Shown here piece after piece: positions 62,502-64,000 of a stretch of DNA of 64,000 bases. How positions within the stretch are numbered: position 1 is the first letter of the stretch; every line of letters begins with the position of its first letter. Made by a program: the position numbers and the translations under genes. Below the pieces are notes generated by a model. It saw only the letters and a program-made list of their open reading frames with translations, was not told where the DNA came from and did not search any database. Source of the DNA: Auanema rhodensis (taxonomy: Eukaryota; Nematoda; Chromadorea; Rhabditida; Rhabditidae); the NCBI GenBank assembly GCA_964057225.1, contig OZ059899.1, forward strand, positions 13,706,001 to 13,770,000. Reading direction: 5' to 3'.

Positions 62502-64000
62502 ATTTGATATAGGTAACTAAAATATTTTATATAGTATAGAGTATAGTTAAAGAAATTGTTGAAGTAAAATAAGATTTGAAAACTAAAACCATTGGAATGT
62601 TGTGTGAGTAGAATAAAGCCGTTACTCTGGGAGGACCATATTATGTTCTCCATGGAGATGACCATTTCACATTCACATTGTGTCTCATCCCACTGTTTTC
62701 TAAATAAGTTTACTATATGTATATAGCTATGATAATACTTATGACATCAAATAGTAAAAAAGAGAAAACTGAATAGCACATGAAGACGATCAGGGGGGGG
62801 GGGGGGGGGCACGAAGCATGAGGTAGCATGATATGTACAACAAGAACAACGACGGCGACACAGTCATCATACACTCATACGTGTTAAGAATCAATTTTTT
62901 TCTTTTTTTTTTTGGTTTCACAACGAATTAATCTTATTCATACCTCTTATCAGATCACTTCAGAAATATTCGTAGCTATCTTGAAGCACTTTTCGTTTCT
63001 TTTCTTTTTTTTTTGAAATAATGTTTCAGTTTGAGAGATAGACAATGCCATCTGTCTTTTGTTCATGAAGATAGCTAATTAAATTTTGTTAGAAAAAATC
63101 TGGAAAGACTTTTGGCTGATAGGCTATATAGCTTTCAGATTTTATAAATTCTATTGCAACTCGGAATGAGAATGAGTAGTTGAGAAGCCAAGCAATTCTC
63201 ACATTTTTCCTCTTCATCTTATGACCAATCTCATTTCTAACTTTTCCAACTTCATTCAGTCATCTCTGATGTTTCGCAAAATTATTTTTTCTAATATGAA
63301 TGAGCGTTGAACTTTTCCATCTTAAATCTTTTCTTCCGGGAGGATAATTTCAGGTTCATAATTCAACAAGAACATTATAGAATCTTCATGCACAGGATAG
63401 CTCTTCGACCGAACTCATTCTATTCCTTTTCCCTTCTCACTCTCCTTCCCTTTCCCTCTTTTCGCTCAGTTCATCTCTATAGCAGCTTCTCTCTTTCTCT
63501 TCAACTCTCTTAGTCTTATTTCTTCTCCCACCCTCTTTCAATCACCAGTTCTCTTTCAAGAGAACAGCTGAGCTAAAGTCCCACCTCCTAAGAGTTGAGA
63601 GGAAGTAGGCGGAGTCGAAGAGTGTGTCTAGGGAATCGATAAGATATGGCAGGCCCAAAGTCCCCTTTCCCTTTCCCCCTCGAGTCCATAGTCTTTTCCC
63701 TCTGTCTTCTTTCATCTATTCCTCGTTTTCTTTTTCATATTCTCTAACCTCTTTCATTTTTCTACGATAACTCCTGTTCTCTTTATTTCCCTCTCTCTTT
63801 TTCTCTCTGTCCCTCCCTCTCTCTTCTCTCTCTCTTTCTCTCCGTCCTTCTATCTATATATATACATTGCTCATCTTCTTTTAACATTTCTTTTTCTTCT
63901 TCCTCTTATTCTCTTCATACCCTTCACCCATCCCACCCACCCACATATTCCCTTACTCTCACTCATTTATTCCCCATCCATGAATATTATCATATAAACT
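62502..64000. other. Intergenic, pyrimidine-rich right end
   Basis: Upstream of the coiled-coil gene. The last 600 nt are rich in CTTTCC and CTCTCT words on the plus strand. Apart from a 17-G run, no gene or RNA feature was seen. Confidence 0.5.
62793..62809. repeat. G17 homopolymer
   Basis: Seventeen consecutive G on the plus strand, about 300 nt upstream of the coiled-coil gene start. It is long enough to fold as a G-quadruplex on its own. Its exact length in the genome may be affected by sequencing. Confidence 0.85.

Overview
This is nuclear DNA of an animal, almost certainly a nematode. The evidence is AT-rich sequence with many introns of about 40-60 nt ending in TTTCAG or TTTTAG, muscle CLIK-repeat proteins (UNC-87 type), a FOG-3-like Tob/BTG protein, small lipid-binding proteins, and a 3' splice-site-like sequence shortly before the start codon of nearly every gene, as expected with spliced-leader trans-splicing. 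I cannot name the species. No virus, rRNA, CRISPR array or intact transposon was recognised. I looked for tRNA genes by eye and found none. All gene models were spliced by eye from the sequence; each CDS interval spans start to stop codon and includes introns.

Left part (1-12.4 kb): La protein (-, runs off the left edge), heat-shock factor HSF-1 (+), exon-junction-complex protein CASC3/Barentsz (-), a small unclear gene (-), ribosomal protein L14 (+), a three-exon GPI-anchored Ly6-like gene (-) with exons too short to stand out as ORFs, and a prenylated myosin-phosphatase targeting subunit of the PPP1R16/TIMAP type (-). A 7.7 kb gene desert follows (12.4-20.1 kb). It holds about 3 kb of extreme purine/pyrimidine strand asymmetry that stops beside a near-perfect splice donor at 17586.

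Middle (20.1-39.8 kb) is gene-dense. RTF2 and OXA1L (-) form a probable operon. RTF2 is divergent from a FOG-3-like gene (+), and between them lies a three-copy CCCGCC/TTTGAATA element. Then come quinone oxidoreductase CRYZ (-), the ubiquitin E2 variant UEV-1 (+), the WD40-bromodomain protein BRWD/PHIP (+), and a probable operon of HINFP, MRPS27 and BORCS8 (+), followed by a convergent fatty-acid-binding protein gene (-).

Right part (39.8-64 kb) is sparse. Two tandem CLIK-repeat genes (a short one, then unc-87 with two alternative first exons 2.8 kb apart) sit among many (GA)n/(CT)n arrays. A nucleotide-sugar-transporter-like membrane protein (+) and a large, probably N-myristoylated coiled-coil protein of unknown family (-) follow. 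The last 1.5 kb is pyrimidine-rich and carries a 17-G run.

The genes are mostly housekeeping (RNA processing, translation, chromatin, mitochondria, ubiquitin) plus muscle and germline functions. The least expected items are the hidden Ly6-like gene, the repeated promoter element beside fog-3, the CLIK tandem duplication, the degenerate second bromodomain of BRWD, and the purine-skewed desert.
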